A DNA stretch of 5,644 nt from Acidimicrobiia bacterium. GTDB lineage: Bacteria > Actinomycetota > Acidimicrobiia > Spongiisociales > SHLN01. Location: positions 1 through 5,644 of the forward strand of contig JAUXLW010000097.1 in assembly GCA_030623545.1 (NCBI GenBank), read 5' to 3'. The position numbers were made by a program, and so were the translations under genes. Of this stretch, positions 1 through 5,321 are shown one piece after another. The notes under the pieces were generated by a model that saw only the letters and a program-made list of their open reading frames with translations, was not told the DNA's origin and did not search any database. Every line of letters begins with the position of its first letter. The first letter of the stretch is position 1.

Positions 1-22
1 GGAGCTTGCTTCCTGGCGGATG

Positions 23-50
23 AGGCAGCAGGCAGTAGGCAGTAGGCAAG
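23..50. repeat. Four-copy heptamer tandem repeat (AGGCAGY)
   Basis: Four head-to-tail seven-base units read AGGCAGC, AGGCAGT, AGGCAGT and AGGCAAG on the plus strand (starts at 23, 30, 37, 44); the two central copies are identical and the outer ones carry one or two changes. The block lies in the gene-free stretch after ribH. A seven-base unit is not a multiple of three and no reading frame covers it, so it is unlikely to be coding. Its function is unknown; it may be part of a dispersed intergenic repeat family, which cannot be judged from one copy. Confidence 0.75.
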
Positions 51-90
51 AGACAGGCATTACGTGTATTACGCCAATGGGGTTCCCCTG

Positions 91-113
91 GGCCGGCCGC
101 CTCGCGGCCGGCC
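91..113 (-). terminator. Perfect 10-bp GC hairpin, possible U-less terminator of the rib operon
   Basis: Positions 91-100 and 104-113 are perfect inverted repeats (GGCCGGCCGC / GCGGCCGGCC) separated by a three-base loop. The stem is entirely G and C. No T-run follows it on either strand, so it is not a classical intrinsic terminator; hairpins without a U-tract have been proposed as terminators in actinobacteria. It lies about 100 bases past the ribH stop. A bidirectional role with a gene to the left of the window is possible. The structure is certain, the termination role is inferred. Confidence 0.5.
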
Positions 114-146
114 GTCCCCCACATCACCTTCCGTCGGCAGCAGTCG

Positions 147-193
147 ACTTCTCGGCCCTCGACTCCACATAGCTCACATCGCGGCCGAGAAGT
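147..193 (-). terminator. 11-bp hairpin immediately after ribH, possible terminator or 3' stabiliser
   Basis: Positions 147-157 (ACTTCTCGGCC) and 183-193 (GGCCGAGAAGT) form a perfect 11-bp inverted repeat around a 25-base loop, starting 20 bases after the ribH stop codon. A further 6-bp pairing, 135-140 with 205-210, can enclose it. There is no T-run after the stem in the ribH direction. It may end the rib transcript, slow polymerase, or protect the 3' end; sequence alone does not decide. Confidence 0.5.
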
Positions 194-212
194 GACAGAA
201 GGTACTGCCGCC

Positions 213-677
213 TCAGCTACGCAACTCCTTTAGCAAGCGCGCCGTGCGCACCGCCGCTTCGGCTGCCTCTTTCCCCTTGTTGTTGGGGCCGGGGATGCTG
301 CGCTCCTTGGCATGGAGGATGTCGCGAACGGTGAGCACTCCCAGCCCGATCGGCACGCCGGTTTGAAGCATTACGTCCTGCAGGCCGCGAATGGACTCAC
401 GAGCCAGGTGCTCGTAGTGGTCGGTCTCCCCCGCCACCACCGCTCCCAGAGCCACGATTGCCTCGCAGCCCCCCGAAATCAACGCTTGAGCCGCTACCGG
501 GAGCTCAAAGGCCCCGCTCACCCACACGACTTCGACGTCGGCGTCTCCCAGCACCGCCTGCGCTCCAGCCAAAAGCCCTTCCGTGATTTCCCGGTTGTAT
601 GCGGCAACAACCACTCCGACTTTCAACCCGGCCGCATCGACGGGACCAAGTAGCTCGGTGCCTGGATGCTCGCTCAC
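213..677 (-). CDS. ribH: 6,7-dimethyl-8-ribityllumazine synthase (RibH)
   Basis: This enzyme condenses 5-amino-6-ribitylaminouracil with 3,4-dihydroxy-2-butanone 4-phosphate to give lumazine, the penultimate step of riboflavin synthesis. The 154-residue length is normal. Visible motifs are the substrate-stacking aromatic region VAAYN (24-28), VSGAFELP (53-60), GAVVAGETDHYEH (78-90) with the family's active-site His at 87, and R126 with NNKG (132-135), matching the phosphate-binding end of the family motif. The start is GTG, overlapping the ribBA stop in GTGA (4-base overlap); the Shine-Dalgarno (GGGA, eight bases upstream) is weak, so translation is probably coupled to ribBA. No ATG offers a better start. 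It is the last gene of the rib operon. Identification is secure; the exact start is slightly less so. Confidence 0.97.
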   Translation of the reverse strand: MSEHPGTELLGPVDAAGLKVGVVVAAYNREITEGLLAGAQAVLGDADVEVVWVSGAFELPVAAQALISGGCEAIVALGAVVAGETDHYEHLARESIRGLQDVMLQTGVPIGLGVLTVRDILHAKERSIPGPNNKGKEAAEAAVRTARLLKELRS

Positions 678-1870
678 AAGATGTGTCCCAACTTGGCAGC
701 CTTGGCCTCGAGATATTTTCGGTTGGCCGCGGTCAGACCAACCTTCACCGGAAGCCGCTCGGTGACTTTGATCCCGGCCAGCTCGAGAACATCGACCTTG
801 GCCGGATTGTTGGTCATGAGCTTCACCGAGCTCACCCCGAGGTCGCGGAGGATCTGAGCTGCCGCGGTGAAGTCGCGAGCGTCGACCGGCAGGCCGAGCT
901 CGAGGTTGGCTTCCACCGTGTCACGCCCACTCTCTTGCAGGGCGTAAGCCTCCAACTTGGAAAGCAAGCCGATACCACGGCCTTCGTGGCCGCCCAGGTA
1001 GACGATGGCTCCGGAACCGTTGCGGTTGATCTCTGAAATCGCCATCGCCAACTGGGCGCCACAATCGCAACGCTCGCTCTGGAATACATCGCCGGTCAAG
1101 CATTCAGAGTGAATCCGGACCAGAGTGGAACCGTCCGCGTTGATATTGCCTTTTACCAACGCCAGGTGCTCGGAGCCGTCAACGTGATCCCGGTAGCCGA
1201 TAGCCCGAAAAGACCCATGGGACGTAGGGAGATCAACTTCACTAGTCCGGCTCACCAGTTGCTCGATCTGGCGCCGGTAGGCGATGAGGTCGGCAATGCT
1301 CACCATCAAGATGCCGTGCTCCTTGGCGAAATCTCTGAGCTGGGACCCGCGCGACATGGACCCGTCATCGTTGACGATCTCGCACAGGACGCCGGCCGGA
1401 TAGAGACCAGCCAGACGAGCCATGTCCACCGCGGCTTCGGTGTGGCCGGGACGACGGAGGACTCCACCTTCGCGGTAGCGCAGCGGGAACACATGACCCG
1501 GCCTGGCCAAATCGGCGGGGTCGGTGGCGGCGTCGACAACTGCCCTGATGGTGGCAGCCCGGTCCGCAGCCGAGATCCCGGTGGTCGTCATAGGGGTGAA
1601 ATCCACCGAAACGGTGAACGAGGTCCGGTGAGTATCGGTGTTGTCGGCCACCATCAACGGGAGGTGAAGCTCGTCGAGGCGCTCACCCAACACCGGCATG
1701 CATATCAGTCCGCTGGTGTAACGGACCATAAAGGCAATCGCCTCAGTCGTCACCTGGTCGGCGGCCAGGATCAGGTCGCCCTCATTCTCACGGTCCTTGT
1801 CGTCGACCACGACAAGGAACTCTCCGCTGGCAAATGCGCTGATGGCCTCCTCGATGCGGGCGAAATTCAT
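674..1870 (-). CDS. ribBA: Bifunctional DHBP synthase / GTP cyclohydrolase II (RibBA)
   Basis: Both entry steps of riboflavin synthesis are in one 398-residue protein. The N-terminal half (about 1-200) is 3,4-dihydroxy-2-butanone 4-phosphate synthase, acting on ribulose 5-phosphate: acidic motif DRENEGD (26-32), RPGHT (140-144) with metal ligand H143, and E164, with E28 as the other metal ligand. The C-terminal half (about 205-398) is GTP cyclohydrolase II: zinc ligands C257, C268 and C270 in HSECLTGD...RCDCG, GTP-contact EGR (296-298), Y309, T318, and the D330/R332 pair that corresponds to E. coli RibA D126/R128. All catalytic residues I can place are present. One oddity is G293, where the family usually has Arg (YLRGHEG or YLRQEG). 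The ATG overlaps the ribE stop in ATGA and the stop overlaps the ribH start, so coupling on both sides is likely. A poor Shine-Dalgarno supports coupling. Confidence 0.97.
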   Translation of the reverse strand: MNFARIEEAISAFASGEFLVVVDDKDRENEGDLILAADQVTTEAIAFMVRYTSGLICMPVLGERLDELHLPLMVADNTDTHRTSFTVSVDFTPMTTTGISAADRAATIRAVVDAATDPADLARPGHVFPLRYREGGVLRRPGHTEAAVDMARLAGLYPAGVLCEIVNDDGSMSRGSQLRDFAKEHGILMVSIADLIAYRRQIEQLVSRTSEVDLPTSHGSFRAIGYRDHVDGSEHLALVKGNINADGSTLVRIHSECLTGDVFQSERCDCGAQLAMAISEINRNGSGAIVYLGGHEGRGIGLLSKLEAYALQESGRDTVEANLELGLPVDARDFTAAAQILRDLGVSSVKLMTNNPAKVDVLELAGIKVTERLPVKVGLTAANRKYLEAKAAKLGHIL

Positions 1871-2460
1871 AACTGCGACCCCGTAAGCCGTTCGACGTAC
1901 TTGGCGAGCACGTCAACTTCGAGGTTGACCAGCTCACCAACGTGGCGGTCCCCCCACACAGTTGCTTCGAGCGTGTGGGGGATCAGCACCACTTCGAACT
2001 CGTCCGAGTCGACTGCCGTCACAGTGAGGCTCACGCCGTCGAGGGTGACGGAGCCCTTCTCGACCAGATAGCGGCCCAGGCCGGGATCCAGTGTCAGGCC
2101 TATCCGGCGCGAGTCGCCTTCCTCCATGATCGATGAGATGGTGACGGCTCCATCGATGTGACCCTGAACAATGTGACCGTCGAAGCGCCCATCCGCCTTC
2201 ATCGGACGCTCCAGGTTCACTCGATGTCCTTCGCCGAGGCCACCCAGATTGGTGCGTCCCAGCGTCTCCCCTACCGCGATGACATCGACGTGGTCAGAAC
2301 TTCGCGAGGTTACGGTCAGGCAGACACCGTTTATGGCAATCGAGTCTCCGACTTCGATGTTGTCGAGCACCTTGCCCGCCGTGATCTGGAGGCGGCGGCT
2401 GCCGTCGCTCGCCTCGACTGATGCCACAACTCCGGTCTCTTCGACAATCCCCGTGAACAT
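1867..2460 (-). CDS. ribE: Riboflavin synthase, alpha chain (RibE/RibC type)
   Basis: The enzyme dismutates two lumazine molecules into riboflavin and the ribitylaminouracil that RibH reuses. The 197 residues form two lumazine-binding repeats. The first starts with the hallmark MFTGIVEE and holds NGVCLTV (44-50, conserved C47); the linker has ERPMKADG and QGHIDG (99-104, H101). The second repeat mirrors the first with LDGVSLTV (140-147, S144) and IPHTLE (160-165), ending with NLEVDVLAKY, whose D183 fits the conserved Asp near the C-terminus. The N-terminal MFTG fixes the start at ATG 2460, which overlaps the ribD stop by one base (TGATG); an AAGG lies nine bases upstream. It ends inside the ribBA start. 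The symbol varies between organisms: ribE here, ribC in E. coli and mycobacteria. Function is secure. Confidence 0.97.
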   Translation of the reverse strand: MFTGIVEETGVVASVEASDGSRRLQITAGKVLDNIEVGDSIAINGVCLTVTSRSSDHVDVIAVGETLGRTNLGGLGEGHRVNLERPMKADGRFDGHIVQGHIDGAVTISSIMEEGDSRRIGLTLDPGLGRYLVEKGSVTLDGVSLTVTAVDSDEFEVVLIPHTLEATVWGDRHVGELVNLEVDVLAKYVERLTGSQL

Positions 2461-3506
2461 CAGGACCCGCCTTCTACAAGAAACTCGACTCGTACGTCGG
2501 CCCCGACCCGGCGGACGTCCTCAACCTGTAGCTCGGTAGCGTCGCCCAGGCTCTCAAACCGCCCCCCGAAAGGCCCCAGGCCTGCTCCTCCCGCGAGCTT
2601 GGCGCCGTAATAGAAAACTCCTCGCTGCACGAGGCCGCCATCGAGCAGTGATCGCGCTAGTGAGGGGCCACCCTCGACTAACACATCGAGGATGCCCCGT
2701 TCACCCAGCATGACAAGAGCCTTCTCGAGGTCGACACCGGCCCGGCCTGGAAGGACGATCACCTCGGCCGCCACCTCACATGGGCGCGGAGAAAACACGA
2801 TGGCGGGCCGCTCGAATAGCCTGGCATCGGGCGGTAAGGGGCGGTTACCACCGATGACGACCGGTATCGGCCGGCGATCTGAACCGCCTTCGAGGCGAAC
2901 GGTCAGGGCCGGATTATCGCTGATCAAGGTACCTGCCCCGATCATGACTGCGTCCGCTTCGGCGCGCAACTCATGCCCATCCCTTCTGGCTTCCGGCGAG
3001 GTGATCCACCGGGAGCTGCGATCGCGGGCAGCTACCGCGCCGTCCATCGTGAGGGCGGCCTTGAGAGTGACCCGGGGCAACCCGGTGCGCCGATGGTGAA
3101 AGTACCCGGGATCCAGTTTCTCGGCCTCGGCTTCGAGAACGCCAACGAGAACCTCGAGGCCGGCTTGTTGCAAGCGGGCGATTCCCTTCCCATTCACATT
3201 CGGATCGGGATCCATCACTGCAACAATCACACGGGAGATTCCCGACTCCATGATCGCCTCCGTGCACGGAGGGGTACGTCCGTGGTGGTTGCAGGGCTCG
3301 AGGTTGACCACCAGCGTTCCGCCGGCGGCCGCAGAGCCTGCCTGAATCAGGGCAGTCACTTCGGCGTGGGATTCTCCGGGCCCCTGGTGAACGCCCCGAC
3401 CCACCACGGTCCCGTTGGGGTGAAGCACCAGAGCGCCGACGCGGGGATTGGGGTGCGGATGAGCGTATCGAGCGGCTTCAATTGCCTCTCGCATCCGATC
3501 TTTCAT
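2460..3506 (-). CDS. ribD: Bifunctional pyrimidine deaminase / reductase (RibD)
   Basis: RibD performs steps two and three of the pathway: deamination of the GTP cyclohydrolase II product, then NADPH-dependent reduction of its ribose side chain. With the start at 3506 it has 348 residues. The deaminase domain (about 1-140) shows NPRVGA (20-25), HAE (47-49, zinc ligand H47 and catalytic E49) and PCNHHGRTPPC (71-81) with zinc ligands C72 and C81. The reductase domain (about 145-348) shows LKAALTMDG (148-156), SRWITSPEAR, the acidic SDNPALTVR stretch and VEGGPSL. I chose ATG 3506 because AGGGAG lies seven bases before it and the family N-terminus begins at about this distance from NPxVG. An in-frame GTG at 3527 would add seven residues but has no Shine-Dalgarno. 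It is first in the overlapping rib cluster and sits directly under the FMN riboswitch. Confidence 0.95.
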   Translation of the reverse strand: MKDRMREAIEAARYAHPHPNPRVGALVLHPNGTVVGRGVHQGPGESHAEVTALIQAGSAAAGGTLVVNLEPCNHHGRTPPCTEAIMESGISRVIVAVMDPDPNVNGKGIARLQQAGLEVLVGVLEAEAEKLDPGYFHHRRTGLPRVTLKAALTMDGAVAARDRSSRWITSPEARRDGHELRAEADAVMIGAGTLISDNPALTVRLEGGSDRRPIPVVIGGNRPLPPDARLFERPAIVFSPRPCEVAAEVIVLPGRAGVDLEKALVMLGERGILDVLVEGGPSLARSLLDGGLVQRGVFYYGAKLAGGAGLGPFGGRFESLGDATELQVEDVRRVGADVRVEFLVEGGS

Positions 3507-3513
3507 CGCGCTA

Positions 3514-3537
3514 CTCCCTGTCGTCACATCGAAGGAG
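3514..3537 (-). promoter_or_regulatory. ribD Shine-Dalgarno with pairing anti-SD (riboswitch expression platform)
   Basis: On the minus strand AGGGAG (3519 to 3514) is seven bases before ATG 3506 and is the only good ribosome binding site near the ribD start. CTCCTT (3537 to 3532) can pair with it over six positions, including one G-U, closing a hairpin with a 12-base loop. The same segment, shifted by one (TCCTTC, 3536 to 3531), can instead pair with GAAGGG (3567 to 3562), which contains the last four bases of the riboswitch P1 3' strand. The two pairings exclude each other. A third, smaller hairpin (3535-3538 with 3545-3548) may compete. No U-tract is present, so translational control fits best. 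Confidence 0.6.
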
Positions 3538-3563
3538 CCCGCGCGCTCACGCAGCAGCAGACC

Positions 3564-3675
3564 CTTCTTCTACCATCCGGACTCTCACCGTCGGCCCCGG
3601 AGTTCCACCGAGTCCACCCCGAAGGGGTCGCGGGCTTTAACCGCCGGTCGGGAATTTCACCCTGCCCCGAAGAAG
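3564..3675 (-). promoter_or_regulatory. FMN riboswitch (RFN element) controlling the rib operon
   Basis: The minus strand carries the conserved RFN core in order: AGGGTGAAATTCCCGACCGG, then GCGGT and AGCCCGCGA, a short hairpin with a CCC(UUCG)GGG tetraloop at about 3621-3631, GGACTCGGTGGAACTCCGG, GCCGACGGT, and AGAGTCCGGATGG. The ends CTTCTTC (3675 to 3669) and GAAGAAG (3570 to 3564) form a perfect 7-bp P1 helix. RFN elements bind FMN and lower expression of riboflavin genes when FMN is plentiful. It lies between the regulator gene stop (33 bases before P1) and ribD (58 bases after P1). No core element appears to be lost. Confidence 0.95.
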
Positions 3676-3685
3676 AGCTAGTCCG

Positions 3686-3691
3686 AGTTTA
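3686..3691 (-). promoter_or_regulatory. Candidate -10 box for a rib operon promoter (TAAACT)
   Basis: TAAACT on the minus strand fits the loose TANNNT form of an actinobacterial -10 element. It would place the transcript start at about 3679, just before P1 of the riboswitch, where a riboswitch leader would be expected to begin. No convincing -35 hexamer is seen; the 17-base spacing position reads TCAGTA, inside the end of the upstream coding region. This is weak evidence and read-through from the upstream genes is an equal alternative. Confidence 0.3.
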
Positions 3692-3707
3692 TCGCAATCG
3701 CGCAGAA

Positions 3708-4646
3708 CTACTGAGGGGGAGCGTTCCGACGGTCGATCTCGTAGACGGAGCCGGGCTGCCGCTTGGCGTATTCCTTCATCTCCGATGCCACAGCGGAAGC
3801 CTCCCATTGGTTGGAAATATCCCGATCGCGACTGCTGACTACACCGAGAGAGATCGATGTGTGGGGGAAAGCATGGCGCTCACCGCGACGGTCGGTGACT
3901 TCGATGTAGCCGCGTAGCACATCGGCGGTGTCGTAGAAATCGAGGATCCCCTCGTCGAACGTTCGGATCACAGTCTTACAAAAGTCTTCAACCAGATCAG
4001 GCGAAACTATTGCTATGAAGTCGTCACCACCGATGTGGCCGATGAACGCAGTCGGATCATCGGCATCGGCCTGGGCCTCCAAGAGGACATGGGCCGTGAA
4101 TTTGATAACACCATCGCCGCGCATGAACCCGTAATGGTCGTTGAACGCTTTGAAGTTATCGAGATCAGCGTGGACGAGTGCGTAGGGCTCGGAAGTCTCG
4201 GTGCGCCGCTCGAGCTCCTGGGTGATACGGAAGTTACCCGGGAGGCCGGTCAGAGGCGAAAGGTCACGCATCGCCTTGGCGCGTTGCAGAACGGTCCGCA
4301 CCCGGACGATTAACTCGTCGAGCTCGAACGGTTTGGAAATGTAGTCGTCGGCTCCGAGCTCCAGGCCCTTGATCCGATCCTGGGGAAGAGCCTTGGCGGT
4401 CAGAACGATCACCGGGGTGTTGGCGCTGGCGGGATGGGCCCGCATGCGCCGCAAGACGGCAAGCCCGTCCATCTCCGGCATCATGATGTCGAGAATGACG
4501 AGATCAGGGGGATCTTTGGTCACCGCCGCCAGGGCCGATTTACCGTCGGTTGCAGAGGAAACGTCATAGCCCTCGAGCTCGAGGTTGACCGAGACAAACT
4601 GAACAATGTCGGGATCGTCGTCGGCGATGAAAATATGCTCGCTCAT
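3708..4646 (-). CDS. Response regulator with receiver and variant GGDEF (GGDDF) domain
   Basis: A 312-residue cytoplasmic two-domain signalling protein. Residues 1-122 form a receiver: acidic cluster D9-D11, phospho-acceptor D53 in LVILDIMMPEMDG, T83, and K105 in SKPFELDEL. Residues 130-312 form a GGDEF-type domain: SPLTGLPGN (130-138), HADLDNFKAFND (159-170), then HIGGDDF (204-210) where the usual signature is GG(D/E)EF, and the later SISLGVV and AKRQPGS motifs. The positions where a product-inhibition I-site (RxxD) would lie, 197 and 200, are Asp and Ala, so it is absent. A longer stretch than usual separates GGDDF from the C-terminal motifs. No membrane segment is seen. Its ATG is eight bases after the rpe stop with a closely spaced AGGA, suggesting coupling to rpe. 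It may make c-di-GMP or only bind nucleotide; activity is not settled by sequence. No partner histidine kinase is in the window. Confidence 0.9.
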   Translation of the reverse strand: MSEHIFIADDDPDIVQFVSVNLELEGYDVSSATDGKSALAAVTKDPPDLVILDIMMPEMDGLAVLRRMRAHPASANTPVIVLTAKALPQDRIKGLELGADDYISKPFELDELIVRVRTVLQRAKAMRDLSPLTGLPGNFRITQELERRTETSEPYALVHADLDNFKAFNDHYGFMRGDGVIKFTAHVLLEAQADADDPTAFIGHIGGDDFIAIVSPDLVEDFCKTVIRTFDEGILDFYDTADVLRGYIEVTDRRGERHAFPHTSISLGVVSSRDRDISNQWEASAVASEMKEYAKRQPGSVYEIDRRNAPPQ

Positions 4647-4654
4647 TGTCCTAT

Positions 4655-5311
4655 CTAGTCCTCAACGGCCGCCCGCAAAGCGGCCACTGCCTCGACGGGG
4701 TCGGGGGCTTGAAAGATCGCGGTACCAGCCACGAAAACATCGGCGCCGGCACTTCGCGCCATACGAGCACTCTCCGGCGTTATCCCGCCGTCAATCTGTA
4801 TATCGGCGCCTAACTGGTGCGAATCAACGATTTTCCGCACCCTTGCAACCCTCTCCAGGGTCTCGGGGATGAACTGCTGGCCTCCAAAACCGGGATAGAC
4901 CGACATGACCAGCAGGTTGTCGACCAGCTCGATAAAGGGCTCGACGGCGGCCACCGGTGTCGGCGGATTCAGCGTAAGACCAAACTTGAGCCCCTGTTTC
5001 CTGGCTTTTTCGGCTATGGGAGCAGGATCCGGATACACCTCGATGTGGACCGTCACCATGTCACAACCTGCCGTCTTGAACTGCTCGAAGTAGAAGTCGG
5101 CATTGTTCATCATCAGATGGGTATCGAAAAACAACTTCGAATGCGGCCGTAGATCCTCGATGACACTGAGGCCGAAAGAGATATTGGGGACGAAATGACC
5201 GTCCATCACGTCAACGTGAAGGCCGTCGACCAACGGCTCAACCCGCGCTACATCGTCGGCGAGATGGGCAAAATCAGCCGCAAGCAGGGAGGGGTAGATA
5301 CGAGCCGGCAT
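4655..5311 (-). CDS. rpe: Ribulose-phosphate 3-epimerase (Rpe)
   Basis: Rpe interconverts ribulose 5-phosphate and xylulose 5-phosphate in the pentose phosphate pathway using a metal-dependent TIM barrel. The 218-residue length is typical. Motifs in order are PSLLAADF (7-14), HVDVMDGHFVPN (32-43) giving metal ligands H32 and catalytic D34, DTHLM (63-67) with H65, SVYPGFGGQQFIP (137-149), the phosphate-side loop, and IQIDGGI (171-177) with catalytic D174, followed by GADVFVAGTAIF (189-200). The ATG is ten bases after the rsmB stop; its Shine-Dalgarno is unclear, so coupled translation is likely. The family N-terminus matches this start. Ribulose 5-phosphate is also the substrate of the RibB half of RibBA, which gives a metabolic reason for the neighbourhood, although rpe is outside the riboswitch leader. 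Confidence 0.97.
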   Translation of the reverse strand: MPARIYPSLLAADFAHLADDVARVEPLVDGLHVDVMDGHFVPNISFGLSVIEDLRPHSKLFFDTHLMMNNADFYFEQFKTAGCDMVTVHIEVYPDPAPIAEKARKQGLKFGLTLNPPTPVAAVEPFIELVDNLLVMSVYPGFGGQQFIPETLERVARVRKIVDSHQLGADIQIDGGITPESARMARSAGADVFVAGTAIFQAPDPVEAVAALRAAVED

Positions 5312-5321
5312 CTGGCCCAGC

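Noticed and set aside
59..73. Direct repeat ATTACG (59-64 and 68-73)
   Set aside because: Six bases repeated once is expected by chance; no promoter or binding site could be argued from it.
79..88. Palindrome GGGGTTCCCC next to the GC hairpin
   Set aside because: A four-base stem with a two-base loop is too tight to fold and the sequence is too short to call an operator without other copies.
1..212. A possible CRISPR array or mobile element end near the tandem repeat
   Set aside because: The repeat unit is only seven bases with no spacers, and there are no transposase remnants, long terminal inverted repeats or target duplications.
1109..2071. A 320-codon open frame on the plus strand opposite ribBA and ribE
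   Set aside because: It lies fully antisense to two well-supported enzymes, has no recognisable domain, and long antisense frames are expected in GC-rich coding DNA.
3538..3563. An intrinsic terminator after the riboswitch
   Set aside because: Only a four-base-pair hairpin (3535-3538 with 3545-3548) is seen and no T-run follows on the minus strand.
2973..3917. A 314-codon open frame on the plus strand
   Set aside because: It runs antisense across ribD, the FMN riboswitch and the end of the regulator gene; crossing a structured RNA element and two genes makes it a shadow.
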